Positions 1-10,403 of a stretch of 32,161 bases of DNA are shown piece after piece. Every line of letters starts with the position of its first letter. Positions within the stretch are counted from its first letter, which is position 1. The position numbers and the translations under genes are program-made. Origin of the DNA: Patescibacteria group bacterium (lineage in GTDB: Bacteria; Patescibacteriota; Patescibacteriia; Patescibacteriales; UBA12465); the NCBI GenBank assembly GCA_027858435.1, contig JAQICS010000035.1, positions 1-32,161 of the forward strand. The letters run 5' to 3'. The notes below the pieces were generated by a model that was not told the origin of the DNA, did not search any database, and saw only the letters and a list, made by a program, of their open reading frames with translations.

Positions 1-590
1 TCACAGGACTTCTTGCTTTAATTTTTTCTTTTTCTCGTGCTTCTTGGTTAGCCTTTGTTGTTAGTTTAATTACTTTGCTTATAGTTTTCCTTGTAAAAAA
101 GAATTTATCAGCCTTTAAGAGACTTTTAATTTTAACTTTTTTCTCTTTAATTTTAGCGGGTATAATATTTGTTCCTTTTAGCGATCTTTTTACTGGGCGC
201 CTTCAAGCCTCCGGTAGGTTAGAGGAAAAATCATTAAATGAAAGACAGGCTCAAGTTTATGAAGCCTCTGATTTATTAAATCAGAATTGGTTATTTGGAG
301 TAGGTTTAGGAAATTATACGCAAAAATTAAGAGAAAATGATGAAACCAAAAAAGCCTATTGGCAATATCAACCAGTTCATAACTCATTTTTATTGCTATT
401 ATCTGAAACTGGAATTTTTAGCTTATTATTTTTCCTAGCTATTTTAATTGCTCTTTCAAGAGATAAAAGAAAAGCAGAATATTTTTGGCCTATTATTTTA
501 ATGCTTCTTATTTTACTTACCTTTGATCATTGGTTAATTAGTTTGCCATTTGGTACACTTTTTCTTTTCTTTGTTTTAGGATTAATATAA
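1..590 (+). CDS. O-antigen ligase / Wzy-like polytopic membrane protein, C-terminal fragment (5' end outside window)
   Basis: Frame open from nt 3 (TGLLALIFSFSRASWLAF...); many hydrophobic segments; 'NQNWLFGVGLGNYTQ...PVHNSFLLLLSETGIFSLLFFLAIL' is typical of the Wzy_C / O-antigen ligase family. The ORF-track start at 75 is an internal TTG. Confidence 0.75.
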   Translation, partial: TGLLALIFSFSRASWLAFVVSLITLLIVFLVKKNLSAFKRLLILTFFSLILAGIIFVPFSDLFTGRLQASGRLEEKSLNERQAQVYEASDLLNQNWLFGVGLGNYTQKLRENDETKKAYWQYQPVHNSFLLLLSETGIFSLLFFLAILIALSRDKRKAEYFWPIILMLLILLTFDHWLISLPFGTLFLFFVLGLI

Positions 591-833
591 CTGCCTACTG
601 TTTATTTGATAATTTTTTTGTAAATAAAGCAAATCTTTTTCAAGATTCTTTAAAGTCTTTTCAATTTTAATTACCTCTTCTTCATTTTCAGCTTGAACAT
701 TTTTTAAGTCTTGTTCAATTAAGCTAAGAATGGTAGCGATAGTGCCAAAATAATCTTCTTTTTTGATATGAAATTTTACACTTTCTCTATCATTTAGAAT
801 TAAGTAGTTTTTTCCTATTTTATACTTTTTCAT
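582..833 (-). CDS. small hypothetical protein (83 aa), predicted C-terminal coiled coil
   Basis: ATG-initiated ORF whose start overlaps the radC stop by 4 nt (830-833), suggesting an operon; Glu/Lys heptad-like C-terminal half. Confidence 0.6.
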   Translation of the reverse strand: MKKYKIGKNYLILNDRESVKFHIKKEDYFGTIATILSLIEQDLKNVQAENEEEVIKIEKTLKNLEKDLLYLQKNYQINSRQLY

Positions 834-1567
834 TGAATTATGCTTTTGTAATCATCTGCGCTAATTAAGATGTGATCTAAAACTTCGATTCCAATAATTT
901 TACCAGCTTCAATTAAATTTTTAGTTATTTCAATATCAGCGTCACTTGGCTCTAGGCTACCAGAAGGGTGATTGTGAGCTATAATAATAGCGGCAGCTGA
1001 ATATTCAAGGGCTGGTTTAAACACTTCTCTTGGGGCAATCAGAGAAGAATCAAGGGTTCCTATTGAGACAACCTCATCGTGTATTAGTTGATAGTGTGAG
1101 TTTAAATACAATCCTCTAAATTGCTCTTTATGTAATTTACTCATATCTTTTAAGTGTTCAAAGGCATCCTTAGCGGTTCTAATGGTAATATTTGCACCAG
1201 GCTTTTTTTGATAAAACCTTCTACCAATCTCAAAGCAAGAAACTAATTGACAAGCTTTAGATAGAGGAATATCTAAATCTTTTTCAATAATTTCAGGATT
1301 TTTTTGATAAATTATTCCTTTTTCACCGTATTCTTTTAATAATCTACTAGTCATATTCATTACTTCTTCTTTTTTAGTTCCAGTGTTTAAAATAATAGCT
1401 AGAAGTTGAGCCGAGCTTAAACTACTTATTCCATCTTTTAATAGTTTTTCACGAGGTTTCTCTTCTTTTGGTAAGTCTCTAACTCTAGTAATCTCGTATT
1501 TTTTGTTTTTAGATTTTATTAAATTATCTACTAAGATAATATTATTATCCTTTATTTTATAGTTCAT
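830..1567 (-). CDS. radC: RadC family JAB/MPN-domain protein
   Basis: 'LPKEEKPREKLLKDGISSLSSAQLLAIILNTGT' N-terminus and JAMM motif 'AHNHPSGSLEPSDAD'. Confidence 0.93.
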   Translation of the reverse strand: MNYKIKDNNIILVDNLIKSKNKKYEITRVRDLPKEEKPREKLLKDGISSLSSAQLLAIILNTGTKKEEVMNMTSRLLKEYGEKGIIYQKNPEIIEKDLDIPLSKACQLVSCFEIGRRFYQKKPGANITIRTAKDAFEHLKDMSKLHKEQFRGLYLNSHYQLIHDEVVSIGTLDSSLIAPREVFKPALEYSAAAIIIAHNHPSGSLEPSDADIEITKNLIEAGKIIGIEVLDHILISADDYKSIIQ

Positions 1568-1623
1568 ATAATTGTTTAGAGTAAATAGTTAAATATATAG
1601 CCTTATTTATTTTTTGTCTTTCA

Positions 1624-1632
1624 ATTATAGCA
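1624..1632 (-). promoter_or_regulatory. putative extended -10 (TGCTATAAT) upstream of radC
   Basis: Reverse complement of ATTATAGCA at 1624-1632 reads TGCTATAAT; no good -35 seen. Confidence 0.35.
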
Positions 1633-1690
1633 TAATTATGTTAAATTAAAAAAAGATTTTTAATAATAATAATTAACTAATTTTTAAGAT

Positions 1691-2965
1691 ATGAACAATT
1701 TTAAAGTAAAGAAAAGCAAAAATGGTGTACCAATGTATTTAATTCCAGTTAAAGGCGCTAAAACCGCTACAGTATTATTTATATTTAACACTGGTTCTCG
1801 CTATGAAAACAAAGATAACAATGGAATTTCTCACTTTTTAGAACACATGTTCTTTAAAGGCACAAAGAAAAGACCGGATACTGCTACAATTTCTAGTTCT
1901 CTTGATTCACTTGGCAGTGAATTCAATGCTTTTACTGGAAAAGAATACACCGGATATCATGTAAAGGTAACTTCTTCAAAAATTAAGAAAGCAAGTAATA
2001 TTATTGGTGATATGCTTCTTAATTCCGTTTTTGATAAAGATGAAATTGAAAGAGAAAAAGGAGTAATAATTGAGGAGTTAAATATGTATGAAGATAATCC
2101 TTTAATGCACATCGAAGATGTTTTTGAAAAATGTCTATACAAAGACTCCCCCGCTGGTTGGGATACAATTGGTACCAAGAAAAACATTAAAGGTTTTAAA
2201 AGAGAAGACTTTACTAATTATTTTAAAAGCCAATATGGTACTAAAAGTCTTTCTTTTGTTATCGCTGGTAACTATAGCAATGATGATATAAAAGCAGTTG
2301 AGAAAATAATTAATCAATTTGAGGATAATAAATTTAAAAATAAAGAAAAGGTAGTAGAAAATCAAAAGAAACCAGAAATTTTGGCTGAGTATAAGAAAGT
2401 TGATCAAGTAACTCTTTCCCTAGGAGTTAGAACAGTACCAGCGGGACATAAATGGCAAGCAAAATTAAAATTACTTTCAATTATTTTAGGAGGTTCAATG
2501 AGCTCTCGTTTATTTATCAAACTCAGAGAAAGAAGTGGTTTAGCGTATTTTGTTAGAACAACGACGGAGTTTAATAGTGATTCTGGTTATTTAACTACTC
2601 AAGCAGGAGTACCAATTGAAAAAGCTAAAGATGCAGTTAAAATTATTTTAGATGAGTATAATAATATTTCTCAAGAGTTAATAACTGACAAAGAATTAAA
2701 AAGAGTTAAAGACATGTATAAAGGAAAATTAAATTTAAACATGGAAACAAGTGATGAGGTAGCTAACTGGTATGGAAGACAAGCAATACTTCATAAAAAT
2801 GATATTACTTCACCTAAGAAATTTTTAGAAAGTATTAATAAGATTACTGCTAAAGATTTAAAGAAAGTTGCTAAATCTGTATTTAAAGATGAAAATTTAA
2901 ACTTAGCTTTAATTGGCGATGTTAAAGAGGATCAATTTAAAAAGGTATTGAAATTAAATAAATAA
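1691..2965 (+). CDS. M16 family zinc peptidase (insulinase/processing-peptidase-like)
   Basis: Inverted zinc motif HFLEHMFFKGT (HxxEH) with downstream 'EREKGVIIEELNMYEDNP'; M16 C-terminal domain 'GGSMSSRLFIKLRERSGLAYFV'. Confidence 0.93.
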   Translation: MNNFKVKKSKNGVPMYLIPVKGAKTATVLFIFNTGSRYENKDNNGISHFLEHMFFKGTKKRPDTATISSSLDSLGSEFNAFTGKEYTGYHVKVTSSKIKKASNIIGDMLLNSVFDKDEIEREKGVIIEELNMYEDNPLMHIEDVFEKCLYKDSPAGWDTIGTKKNIKGFKREDFTNYFKSQYGTKSLSFVIAGNYSNDDIKAVEKIINQFEDNKFKNKEKVVENQKKPEILAEYKKVDQVTLSLGVRTVPAGHKWQAKLKLLSIILGGSMSSRLFIKLRERSGLAYFVRTTTEFNSDSGYLTTQAGVPIEKAKDAVKIILDEYNNISQELITDKELKRVKDMYKGKLNLNMETSDEVANWYGRQAILHKNDITSPKKFLESINKITAKDLKKVAKSVFKDENLNLALIGDVKEDQFKKVLKLNK

Positions 2966-2969
2966 TTAA

Positions 2970-5918
2970 ATGAAAGATTTTTTAAAACAATTAAATACTC
3001 ATCAAAAGCAAGCGGTTACTCATGGTAATGGTCCTTTATTAATTGTTGCTGGGGCGGGAACTGGAAAAACAACTGTTTTAATTAATCGTTTAGCCTATTT
3101 AATTTTAGAAAAAGATGTTAATCAAGATTCAATCTTACTTTTAACATTTACTGAAAAGGCAGCTTCAGAATTAGAAGAAAGAGCAGATTTAATTCTTCCC
3201 TATGGCTATGTTGATAATTGGATTAGCACATTTCATAGCTTTGCTGAAAAAATACTGCGTGATTATGGCATGGAAATTGGTTTAAATCCGGCTTTTAAGT
3301 TATTAACACAAACTGAACAGTGGGTTTTAATCAAGAAGAATTTAGATAAATTTGAACTTAACTATTACAAACCACTTGGTAATCCGAATAAGTTTATATC
3401 TGAGTTAATTAAATATTTTTCTCGCTTAAAAGATGAAAATATATCTCCTGAAGAATATCGTTTATATGTAGAATCAATTAAAGATAGTGAAGAAATTGAA
3501 GATCAAGAAAAAGATAGACAAAAAGAATTATCTTCAGCCTATATCACTTACACTAAACTACTTCTTGATAATAATTTCTTAGATTTTGGTGATTTAATTT
3601 TCTATGTTTTAAAACTATTTAACACAAGGAAAAATATCTTAAATTATTATCAACAAAAGTTTTCCTATATCATGGTTGATGAGTTTCAAGATACTAACTT
3701 AGCTCAGTATGAGTTAATTAAAATGTTATCAAAACCTGATAATAATTTAACTGTGGTTGGTGATGATAATCAGGCAATATATAAATTTAGAGGAGCCTCA
3801 TTGTCAAATATTTTACAATTTAAAGACGATTACAAGGAGGCAGTAGAGATTGTTTTAAATGAAAACTTTAGATCAAGACAAGAGATACTTGATAGAGCAT
3901 ATCAATTAATTCAAAACAATAATCCTAATACTTTAGAGTATAAATTAAAAATTAACAAAGAGTTAAAAGCTAAAAACTCTAATTATATAGATAAAAAAGA
4001 TAAGGATGCAGTTTCTTTTTTTAACCTACAAAGCCATGAAGAAGAAGTTACTTTTGTAGTGGATAAGATAAGAGATTTAAAAGAAAAAGATAAGGAAGCT
4101 TTTTATTCTGATTTTGCTATTTTAGTTAGAGCAAATGATACTGCAGATGCCTATATCAAAGAACTGGGAAGACATAATATTCCTAATCAATTTATGTCTT
4201 GGAGAGGACTGTACTACAAGCCAGTTATCCTAGATATCATAGCCTATTTCCGGTTACTTGATAATTATCATGAATCTTCCGCTTGTTTTAGAGTGCTAAA
4301 CATGGAAACTTTTAAGGTTTCTCATCTTGATTTGGTTAATATTAACAAAATGGCTAATCGTAAAGCTTGGTCATTATTTGAAGCTTTACAAAATATTTCT
4401 AAAATTAGGAATATAAGCTCTAAAAGTGTAGTTAATATAAAGAAACTTCTAACGCTAATATCTGAGCATTCAAAAATGGTGGCAAATAGTAGTCCTAGTC
4501 AAATATTTCTTAAGTTTGCCTATGATTCTGGTTTTTTAGAAAGTTATGACTTTGATAGAGATATTGAAATTTTTTCCTATCTCAATCAATTTTATCAAAA
4601 AATTAAAACATTAGAGCAAACAGAAATTGACTTAAAGTTAAAAGACTTTTTAACTGCTATTGATTTAGAATTAGAGGCTGGAGAGACTGGTTCTTTAAAA
4701 TTAGATTTTGTTGATAGTGATTCAGTTAAAATAATGACTGTTCACGGAGCTAAAGGTTTGGAATTTAAATATGTATTTTTAGTTAATTTAGTTGATAAAA
4801 AATTTCCAACTATTAATAGAAGTGAAAAGATTTCTATTCCTGAGGAAATTGTTAAAGAAAAAACAATTTCTGATGGAGATATTCACACCGAAGAAGAAAG
4901 AAGACTTTTCTATGTTGCTATTACCAGAGCTAAAGACAAATTGTTTTTAACTGGAGCTAAAGACTATGGTGGTGCTAGAGAGAAAAAGCCATCAAGATTT
5001 ATCAATGAACTAGGACTTGAGAAAATAATTGAACCAGAAATAAAGTTAAGTGAAAAAAATGAGTTTTTAAAAGATCTTCATTTTGTTAATTTAAGAAATA
5101 TGGAAAAAGATGAGAAAAGCAGTGAAGAAAAATTACCACTTCCGGAAAAGTTTTCATTTTCCCAATTAGCTGCCTTTTCAAATTGCCCTCTTCAGTATAA
5201 ATTTGCTTTTATTTTAAAAATTCCAGCTGCTACTGATAAAGCATCTTTAGTTTTTGGACGAGTGATGCATAACACTTTATACAATTTTCTCCTTCCTGCT
5301 TTAAGTGAGAGAAGTTTAGCTCAAGGAAATCTTTTTCCTCTTTCAAAGGAAGAGGCTGAAAAATTATTTAGTTTAAAAAGATTAAAAGAATTATATTCAG
5401 AGTTTTGGCAAAACGATGGCTATGAAAGCAAAAAACAAAGAGAAGAATATAGAAAAAAAGGAGAAGAATCATTAAAATTATTTTATGAAAATTATACTAA
5501 ATTGCCACCTAAAGAAGTTATTTATTTAGAAAAAAGATTTTCTTTTAAGATAAAAGGTGATGTAATTAAAGGTGCAATTGATAGAGTTGATTTGTTAGAA
5601 GATGGAACATTAGAAATTGTTGATTATAAGACTGGTAGTCCTAAGGACAAGCTTGCACCAAAAGATAAAAAACAGTTAATATTGTATCAATTATTTCTTG
5701 AAGATTTCTTAGGTAAAAAAGTATCTCTTTTAAGCTATTATTATCTAGAGAATGGACAAAAGATGTCTTTTACCCCTAAAGAAAAAGATATTGAAAAAGT
5801 GAAGTTGGAAATAATAAATGAGATTAGTGAAATTAAGAAAAGAAATTTTCCGCCTAAACCATCTCATCTTTGTAAATACTGTGATTTTAATAGAATTTGT
5901 GAATTTAAACAGAATTAA
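2970..5918 (+). CDS. UvrD/PcrA-type superfamily 1 helicase with C-terminal PD-(D/E)XK nuclease domain
   Basis: Walker [56 protein letters not shown]-terminal '[18 protein letters not shown]', 'LEIVDYKTG', '[12 protein letters not shown]'. Confidence 0.93.
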   Translation: MKDFLKQLNTHQKQAVTHGNGPLLIVAGAGTGKTTVLINRLAYLILEKDVNQDSILLLTFTEKAASELEERADLILPYGYVDNWISTFHSFAEKILRDYGMEIGLNPAFKLLTQTEQWVLIKKNLDKFELNYYKPLGNPNKFISELIKYFSRLKDENISPEEYRLYVESIKDSEEIEDQEKDRQKELSSAYITYTKLLLDNNFLDFGDLIFYVLKLFNTRKNILNYYQQKFSYIMVDEFQDTNLAQYELIKMLSKPDNNLTVVGDDNQAIYKFRGASLSNILQFKDDYKEAVEIVLNENFRSRQEILDRAYQLIQNNNPNTLEYKLKINKELKAKNSNYIDKKDKDAVSFFNLQSHEEEVTFVVDKIRDLKEKDKEAFYSDFAILVRANDTADAYIKELGRHNIPNQFMSWRGLYYKPVILDIIAYFRLLDNYHESSACFRVLNMETFKVSHLDLVNINKMANRKAWSLFEALQNISKIRNISSKSVVNIKKLLTLISEHSKMVANSSPSQIFLKFAYDSGFLESYDFDRDIEIFSYLNQFYQKIKTLEQTEIDLKLKDFLTAIDLELEAGETGSLKLDFVDSDSVKIMTVHGAKGLEFKYVFLVNLVDKKFPTINRSEKISIPEEIVKEKTISDGDIHTEEERRLFYVAITRAKDKLFLTGAKDYGGAREKKPSRFINELGLEKIIEPEIKLSEKNEFLKDLHFVNLRNMEKDEKSSEEKLPLPEKFSFSQLAAFSNCPLQYKFAFILKIPAATDKASLVFGRVMHNTLYNFLLPALSERSLAQGNLFPLSKEEAEKLFSLKRLKELYSEFWQNDGYESKKQREEYRKKGEESLKLFYENYTKLPPKEVIYLEKRFSFKIKGDVIKGAIDRVDLLEDGTLEIVDYKTGSPKDKLAPKDKKQLILYQLFLEDFLGKKVSLLSYYYLENGQKMSFTPKEKDIEKVKLEIINEISEIKKRNFPPKPSHLCKYCDFNRICEFKQN

Positions 5919-5929
5919 ATATTAATTAT

Positions 5930-6949
5930 ATGGCTGATGATAAAAACAATGAAAGAGTTATAAGTCCGAAAGAAAGTAATAATGATCAAAAATTAGATTT
6001 TTCTCTTAGACCAAAATCTTTAATTGATTATGTTGGACAAAATAGGATTAAAAAAAATCTTAAAATTAGTATTGAGGCTGCAAAAAAAAGAGAAGAACCA
6101 ATTGAACATGTCTTATTATATGGAGCTCCGGGATTAGGAAAAACTACTCTTGCTCATGTAATTGCTAATGAGACGAGTGCTAATATTAAAGTAACTTCTG
6201 GTCCAGCTATTGAAAAAAGTGGTGATTTAGCCGCTATTTTAAGTAATTTAGAAGAAGGAGATATTCTATTTATCGATGAAATTCACAGACTTCATAAAAC
6301 GGTTGAAGAAATCTTATACCCAGCTATGGAAGACTTTGCCCTTGATATTATTATGGGAAAAGGACCAACTGCCAGAACTCTAAGATTAGATTTACCCAAC
6401 TTTACAGTTATTGGTGCCACTACCTTAGCTAGCCTTTTATCCGCTCCTCTAAGAGATAGATTTGGTATAATTCATCATCTAAATTTCTATGAAGGTGAAG
6501 ATCTTGAAAAAATAATTTCTCGTAGTGCTAAAATTTTAAATATTGAAATTGATCAAGAATCAGAAAAAGCGATTGCTAAACGTAGTCGTAAAACTCCTAG
6601 AGTTGCCAACAGACTACTTAAAAGAGTCCGTGATTATTGCCAAGTTGAGGGAAACGGTCACATAGATTATGGTTCTTGCCTGGAAGCTTTTAAGATTTTA
6701 GAAGTTGATGAAATTGGTCTTGATTCAGTTGATAGACATATTATGAGAGTGATAGCTGACAAGTTTAAAGGTGGTCCAGTTGGTTTAAATACTCTAGCAG
6801 CAGCAAGTGGTGAAGAGATTGATACTATTTTAAATGTCTATGAACCATATTTAATGCAAATGGGCTTTTTAGATAGATCACCACGGGGTAGGATATTAAC
6901 AGAAAGAGGTTTTAATCATTTGCAAATTGATTTAGAAGAAATGTTATGA
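5930..6949 (+). CDS. ruvB: Holliday junction branch migration ATPase RuvB
   Basis: '[12 protein letters not shown]', '[20 protein letters not shown]', 'LFIDEIHRL', '[30 protein letters not shown]' and the winged-helix C-terminus. Confidence 0.97.
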   Translation: MADDKNNERVISPKESNNDQKLDFSLRPKSLIDYVGQNRIKKNLKISIEAAKKREEPIEHVLLYGAPGLGKTTLAHVIANETSANIKVTSGPAIEKSGDLAAILSNLEEGDILFIDEIHRLHKTVEEILYPAMEDFALDIIMGKGPTARTLRLDLPNFTVIGATTLASLLSAPLRDRFGIIHHLNFYEGEDLEKIISRSAKILNIEIDQESEKAIAKRSRKTPRVANRLLKRVRDYCQVEGNGHIDYGSCLEAFKILEVDEIGLDSVDRHIMRVIADKFKGGPVGLNTLAAASGEEIDTILNVYEPYLMQMGFLDRSPRGRILTERGFNHLQIDLEEML

Positions 6950-8043
6950 AAAAAGAAGAAATTTTAATTGACGATTTTGATTATTATTTACCCGAGAATT
7001 TAATAGCTCAAAAACCTAGTTTAAAGCGCGACGATTGTCGTTTGCTTTTTTTAAATAAGCGAAACGGCGAAATAAGGCATGATAAGTTTAAAAGTATTGA
7101 AAATGAGTTAAATAGAAACGATGTCTTAGTTTTAAATAATTCAAAAGTTTTCCCAGCCCGGTTACATGGGCAAAAAAAATTAACAGAAGGAAAAATAGAA
7201 TTATTACTTCATCATAGTTTATCAATACAAAATAAAGAAATTTGGGAGGTAATGATTAAAGGAAAAATAAATATTGAAACTATTTTGGAATTTAAAGATG
7301 GATTAGAGGCTAAGGTGTTAGAAAAAAATGAAGATGGTTTGTGTAAAATTGAGTTTAATAAAAAAAATAGAGAGTTTTTTAAGACAATTAATAAAATAGG
7401 TGAAACGCCACTTCCTCCATATATTAAAAGAGAAAAAGGTTTGCACAAAAACGATAAGTCAGATTATCAAACAGTTTTTGCCAGTGATGATAAGGTTGGT
7501 TCAAGTGCTGCGCCAACCGCTGGACTACATTTTAGCAAAGAAATGCTTAATAGATTAGAAGAAAAAGGAGTACAAATTATTTATGTTACTCTACATGTTG
7601 GTCTTGGTACTTTCGCGCCAGTTAAAACAAAAAACATGCTAGATCATAAAATGCATAGTGAATTTGTTAGTATTAAAACTAATTATGTAAAAAAATTAGT
7701 TGAAGCTAGAGAAGAAAAAAGGAGAATAATTGCAGTTGGTACTACATCATGCCGAGCAATTGAATCTCTGGTTAAATTAAAATCAGATGAACTGAATACT
7801 ATAGATAAAGTAGATAATAAAGTTAAAGAAGAAATATCTTTTTGGACAGATATTTATATTTATCCTGGCTATAAATTTGAATTAACCAATGCTTTAATTA
7901 CAAACTTTCATTTGCCTAAATCTACCCTTTTATTACTAGTTGGCGCTCTTGCTAAGGTAGAAAATATTAAAAAAGCATACAAGGAGGCAATTGACTTAAA
8001 ATACCGCTTTTTTAGCTATGGTGATGCTATGTTTATTTATTAA
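6946..8043 (+). CDS. queA: S-adenosylmethionine:tRNA ribosyltransferase-isomerase
   Basis: '[25 protein letters not shown]', 'PPYIKRE', '[17 protein letters not shown]', '[11 protein letters not shown]', '[16 protein letters not shown]'; ATGA overlap with the ruvB stop. Confidence 0.96.
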   Translation: MKKEEILIDDFDYYLPENLIAQKPSLKRDDCRLLFLNKRNGEIRHDKFKSIENELNRNDVLVLNNSKVFPARLHGQKKLTEGKIELLLHHSLSIQNKEIWEVMIKGKINIETILEFKDGLEAKVLEKNEDGLCKIEFNKKNREFFKTINKIGETPLPPYIKREKGLHKNDKSDYQTVFASDDKVGSSAAPTAGLHFSKEMLNRLEEKGVQIIYVTLHVGLGTFAPVKTKNMLDHKMHSEFVSIKTNYVKKLVEAREEKRRIIAVGTTSCRAIESLVKLKSDELNTIDKVDNKVKEEISFWTDIYIYPGYKFELTNALITNFHLPKSTLLLLVGALAKVENIKKAYKEAIDLKYRFFSYGDAMFIY

Positions 8044-8064
8044 ATATTAGCTAAAAAAACACAG

Positions 8065-8093
8065 TTGATTTTTTAAGGTTTTTCTGTTATACT
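8065..8093 (+). promoter_or_regulatory. sigma70-type promoter for the lepB-hisS-rpsU unit
   Basis: TTGATT - 17 nt - TATACT, with an extended -10 (TGT TATACT); predicted TSS about 36 nt before the lepB ATG. Confidence 0.7.
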
Positions 8094-8135
8094 CTAATTG
8101 ATTTTGTTAATAAATTTATTATTTTTTTAAATTAT

Positions 8136-8699
8136 ATGAAAAAATTTCTTTTATTTATCTGGGAGTTAGTAAAAGTGGCCGCAATTTCTGCAGCTATTAT
8201 TATCCCTGTTAGATATTACTTAATACAACCCTTTTATGTAAAAGGAGCTTCAATGGAGCCCAATTTTCATGATAGTGAATATTTAATTGTTGATGAGATA
8301 AGTTATCGTTTTAATGAACCAAATCGTGGCCAAGTAATTGTTTTTAGATACCCTAAAAATCCTCAAGAATATTTTATTAAAAGAATAATTGGTTTACCAG
8401 GAGAAGAGTTACAAATTAAAGATGGAGATGTTGTTGTATATAATGAAAATAATCCTCAAGGTTTAGTGTTAAACGAAACTTACTTGAAAACAGACTTAGA
8501 AACATTTAATTCAGATACAAAAAAAATAAAACTTGCTGATGATGAATATTTTGTTTTAGGGGATAATAGAAATGCTTCAAAAGACTCAAGAAGTTTTGGA
8601 GTACTTGATAATAACTTTATCATTGGAAAAGTATTATTACGTGGCTGGCCACTAGATAATATAACAGTTTTTAATAAGGAATTTTGGCCTATATATTAA
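8136..8699 (+). CDS. lepB: signal peptidase I
   Basis: N-terminal TM, 'GASMEPNFHDSEYLIVDE' (catalytic Ser), 'RGQVIVFRYPKNPQEYFIKRIIGLPGE' (catalytic Lys), 'YFVLGDNRNASKDSRSFG'. Confidence 0.96.
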   Translation: MKKFLLFIWELVKVAAISAAIIIPVRYYLIQPFYVKGASMEPNFHDSEYLIVDEISYRFNEPNRGQVIVFRYPKNPQEYFIKRIIGLPGEELQIKDGDVVVYNENNPQGLVLNETYLKTDLETFNSDTKKIKLADDEYFVLGDNRNASKDSRSFGVLDNNFIIGKVLLRGWPLDNITVFNKEFWPIY

Positions 8700-8707
8700 C
8701 AAATATT

Positions 8708-10108
8708 ATGAATAATCAAAAAAGTAAAACTAAAAAAACAAAAAACACAAATAATTCAAGCTCTTCAAATAAAGCAGTTAAGAAGAGTCATAAGCGACCA
8801 GGAAGAGTGATGGGCGTTAAGGATTACGCTGGCTTTGAAGGTGAATCATTTTCTTTATTAAAAGAAAAGATTAATCAGTTCGCTAATTATTATAGTTTAA
8901 AAAACATTGAAGTTCCGATTATTGAAAGCTATGATTTATATAAAAAATCAAAGAGAGTTGAAAATGATAAGGAGCTATACTTTGTTGAAGGTGAAAAAGG
9001 TGAAAAACTAGTTTTAAGACCTGAGATTACTCAAGGAGTAATTAGATCACTTTTAGAAAATAATTTATTTGAAAATTCAAATTCACATAGACTATTTTCA
9101 TTAGGTAAAGTTTTCAGAAAAGAAAAACTTAAATCTGGTCACTACAGAGAATTTACGCAAGCTAATTTTGAAATTATTGGTGATAGAAAACCTATTACCG
9201 AAGCCCTATTTCTAGCAGCCGTATCCGAGTTATATAAAGACTTAGGTATTAATATTCAAATACAAATAAACTGTTTAGGAGATCATACTTGTCGTAAGGA
9301 ATATTCCTCTAAGTTATCAGCATTTTTTAAAGAGAGAGGAAAAAAATCTAAAATGTGTACATGTTGTAAAAATGTTTTAGCTAAAAACCCTATCGCCCTA
9401 CTAGATTGCACTGAAGAATCTTGCCAATCAATTAGAGAAGAGGCTCCACAAATATTGGATTCCTTATCACCTGATAGTCGTGAATATTTCACTAAAACTC
9501 TAGAGTATTTAGATGAAATGAATGTAAACTACAATCTTTCTCCATATTTAGTTAGAGGCTTTAGCTATTACACCGACACTGTTTATGAATTTTGGTCAGT
9601 AAATGAAGATGGAGAAATTAATGGTAAAAATTCTTTAGCCGCTGGTGGAAGATATGATAACTATATTGAAAGTTTTGATGGAGAAGAAGTCCCAGCTTTT
9701 GGTTTAGCTATTGGACTAGAGAGAACATTAGCTAGAATTAAAGATAAGTCCCTCTTGAATTTTAAAAAAGAAGATGATATTATATTTATCGCCCAACTTG
9801 GAGATCAAGCAAGGATAAAATGTTTAAAATTATTCAAAAATTTACAAGCAGAAGGATTTAAAGTGAGACAGTCTTTAACATCTGATAGTTTAAAAATTCA
9901 ATTGGAAGAAGCTGCTAAAATGAAAGCTAAAACAAGTTTAATTTTAGGAAAAAAAGAGATTATGGATGGCACAGTTCTTCTAAGAGATATGGATTCTGGG
10001 GCCCAAGAAACTGTTATATTTAAAAAAGTAAAAGAAAGGTTAATTAAGATGAATAAAATAACAGAAAAAAAAGTTAATATTAGAAAGGAGGCTGGGATTT
10101 ATGGCTGA
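8708..10108 (+). CDS. hisS: histidyl-tRNA synthetase
   Basis: Class II motif 2 'GKVFRKEKLKSGHYREFTQANFEIIG', HisA 'LVRGFSYYTDTVYEF', motif 3 'AAGGRYDNYI...AFGLAIGLERTLARI'. ATG at 8708 preferred over the TTG at 8684. Basic/Ser-Asn-rich N-terminal extension. Confidence 0.93.
   Translation: MNNQKSKTKKTKNTNNSSSSNKAVKKSHKRPGRVMGVKDYAGFEGESFSLLKEKINQFANYYSLKNIEVPIIESYDLYKKSKRVENDKELYFVEGEKGEKLVLRPEITQGVIRSLLENNLFENSNSHRLFSLGKVFRKEKLKSGHYREFTQANFEIIGDRKPITEALFLAAVSELYKDLGINIQIQINCLGDHTCRKEYSSKLSAFFKERGKKSKMCTCCKNVLAKNPIALLDCTEESCQSIREEAPQILDSLSPDSREYFTKTLEYLDEMNVNYNLSPYLVRGFSYYTDTVYEFWSVNEDGEINGKNSLAAGGRYDNYIESFDGEEVPAFGLAIGLERTLARIKDKSLLNFKKEDDIIFIAQLGDQARIKCLKLFKNLQAEGFKVRQSLTSDSLKIQLEEAAKMKAKTSLILGKKEIMDGTVLLRDMDSGAQETVIFKKVKERLIKMNKITEKKVNIRKEAGIYG
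10084..10091 (+). promoter_or_regulatory. strong Shine-Dalgarno sequence (AAAGGAGG) for rpsU, inside the hisS coding sequence
   Basis: AAAGGAGG ends 9 nt before the rpsU ATG at 10101. Confidence 0.85.
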
Positions 10109-10337
10109 TTTTAAAAGAAAACCGGGTGAAAGTTTTGAAGGTTTTTTACGTAAGTTTAAAAGAGGATTAAAGAACAGTAAAAAGCTGAATAAAGCTAGAT
10201 CTAAAAAACATTTAGAATCTAAAACCACCAAACAAAAGCAAAAGAAAAAAGCTTTAATTGGTTTAGAACTACAGAAGAAAAATGAGTATTTACGTAAAAT
10301 TGGAAAAATGCCTGAGAGTAACGGCAGACGTAGATAA
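10101..10337 (+). CDS. rpsU: small ribosomal subunit protein bS21
   Basis: 78-aa basic protein; 'ESFEGFLRKFKRGLKNSKKLNKARSKKHLESKTTKQKQKKKAL' matches the S21 pattern. Start overlaps the hisS end by 8 nt. Confidence 0.88.
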   Translation: MADFKRKPGESFEGFLRKFKRGLKNSKKLNKARSKKHLESKTTKQKQKKKALIGLELQKKNEYLRKIGKMPESNGRRR

Positions 10338-10351
10338 ACAAAAACAAAAAT

Positions 10352-10388
10352 AAAAAACATCATTACTGCAAAGCAATGATGTTTTTTT
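10352..10388. terminator. bidirectional intrinsic terminator between rpsU and relA
   Basis: AAAAAACATCATT - loop - AATGATGTTTTTTT hairpin between convergent genes, with an A-tract/T-tract on each side. Confidence 0.85.
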
Positions 10389-10403
10389 AAGTATTAATTT
10401 TTT

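Noticed and set aside
2135-2407. Antisense ORFs within the M16 peptidase gene
   Set aside because: The + strand frame carries clear peptidase motifs; the antisense frames are AT-driven hydrophobic noise.
6946-10108. Possible alternative genetic code (UGA = Gly, as in SR1/Gracilibacteria)
   Set aside because: UGA acts as a natural terminator at the end of ruvB (ATGA overlap with queA) and hisS, and conserved genes have no in-frame UGA interruptions.
10040-10363. 107-aa hydrophobic ORF antisense to rpsU
   Set aside because: Phe/Leu-rich reading of the complement of a Lys-rich gene; spans the terminator region.
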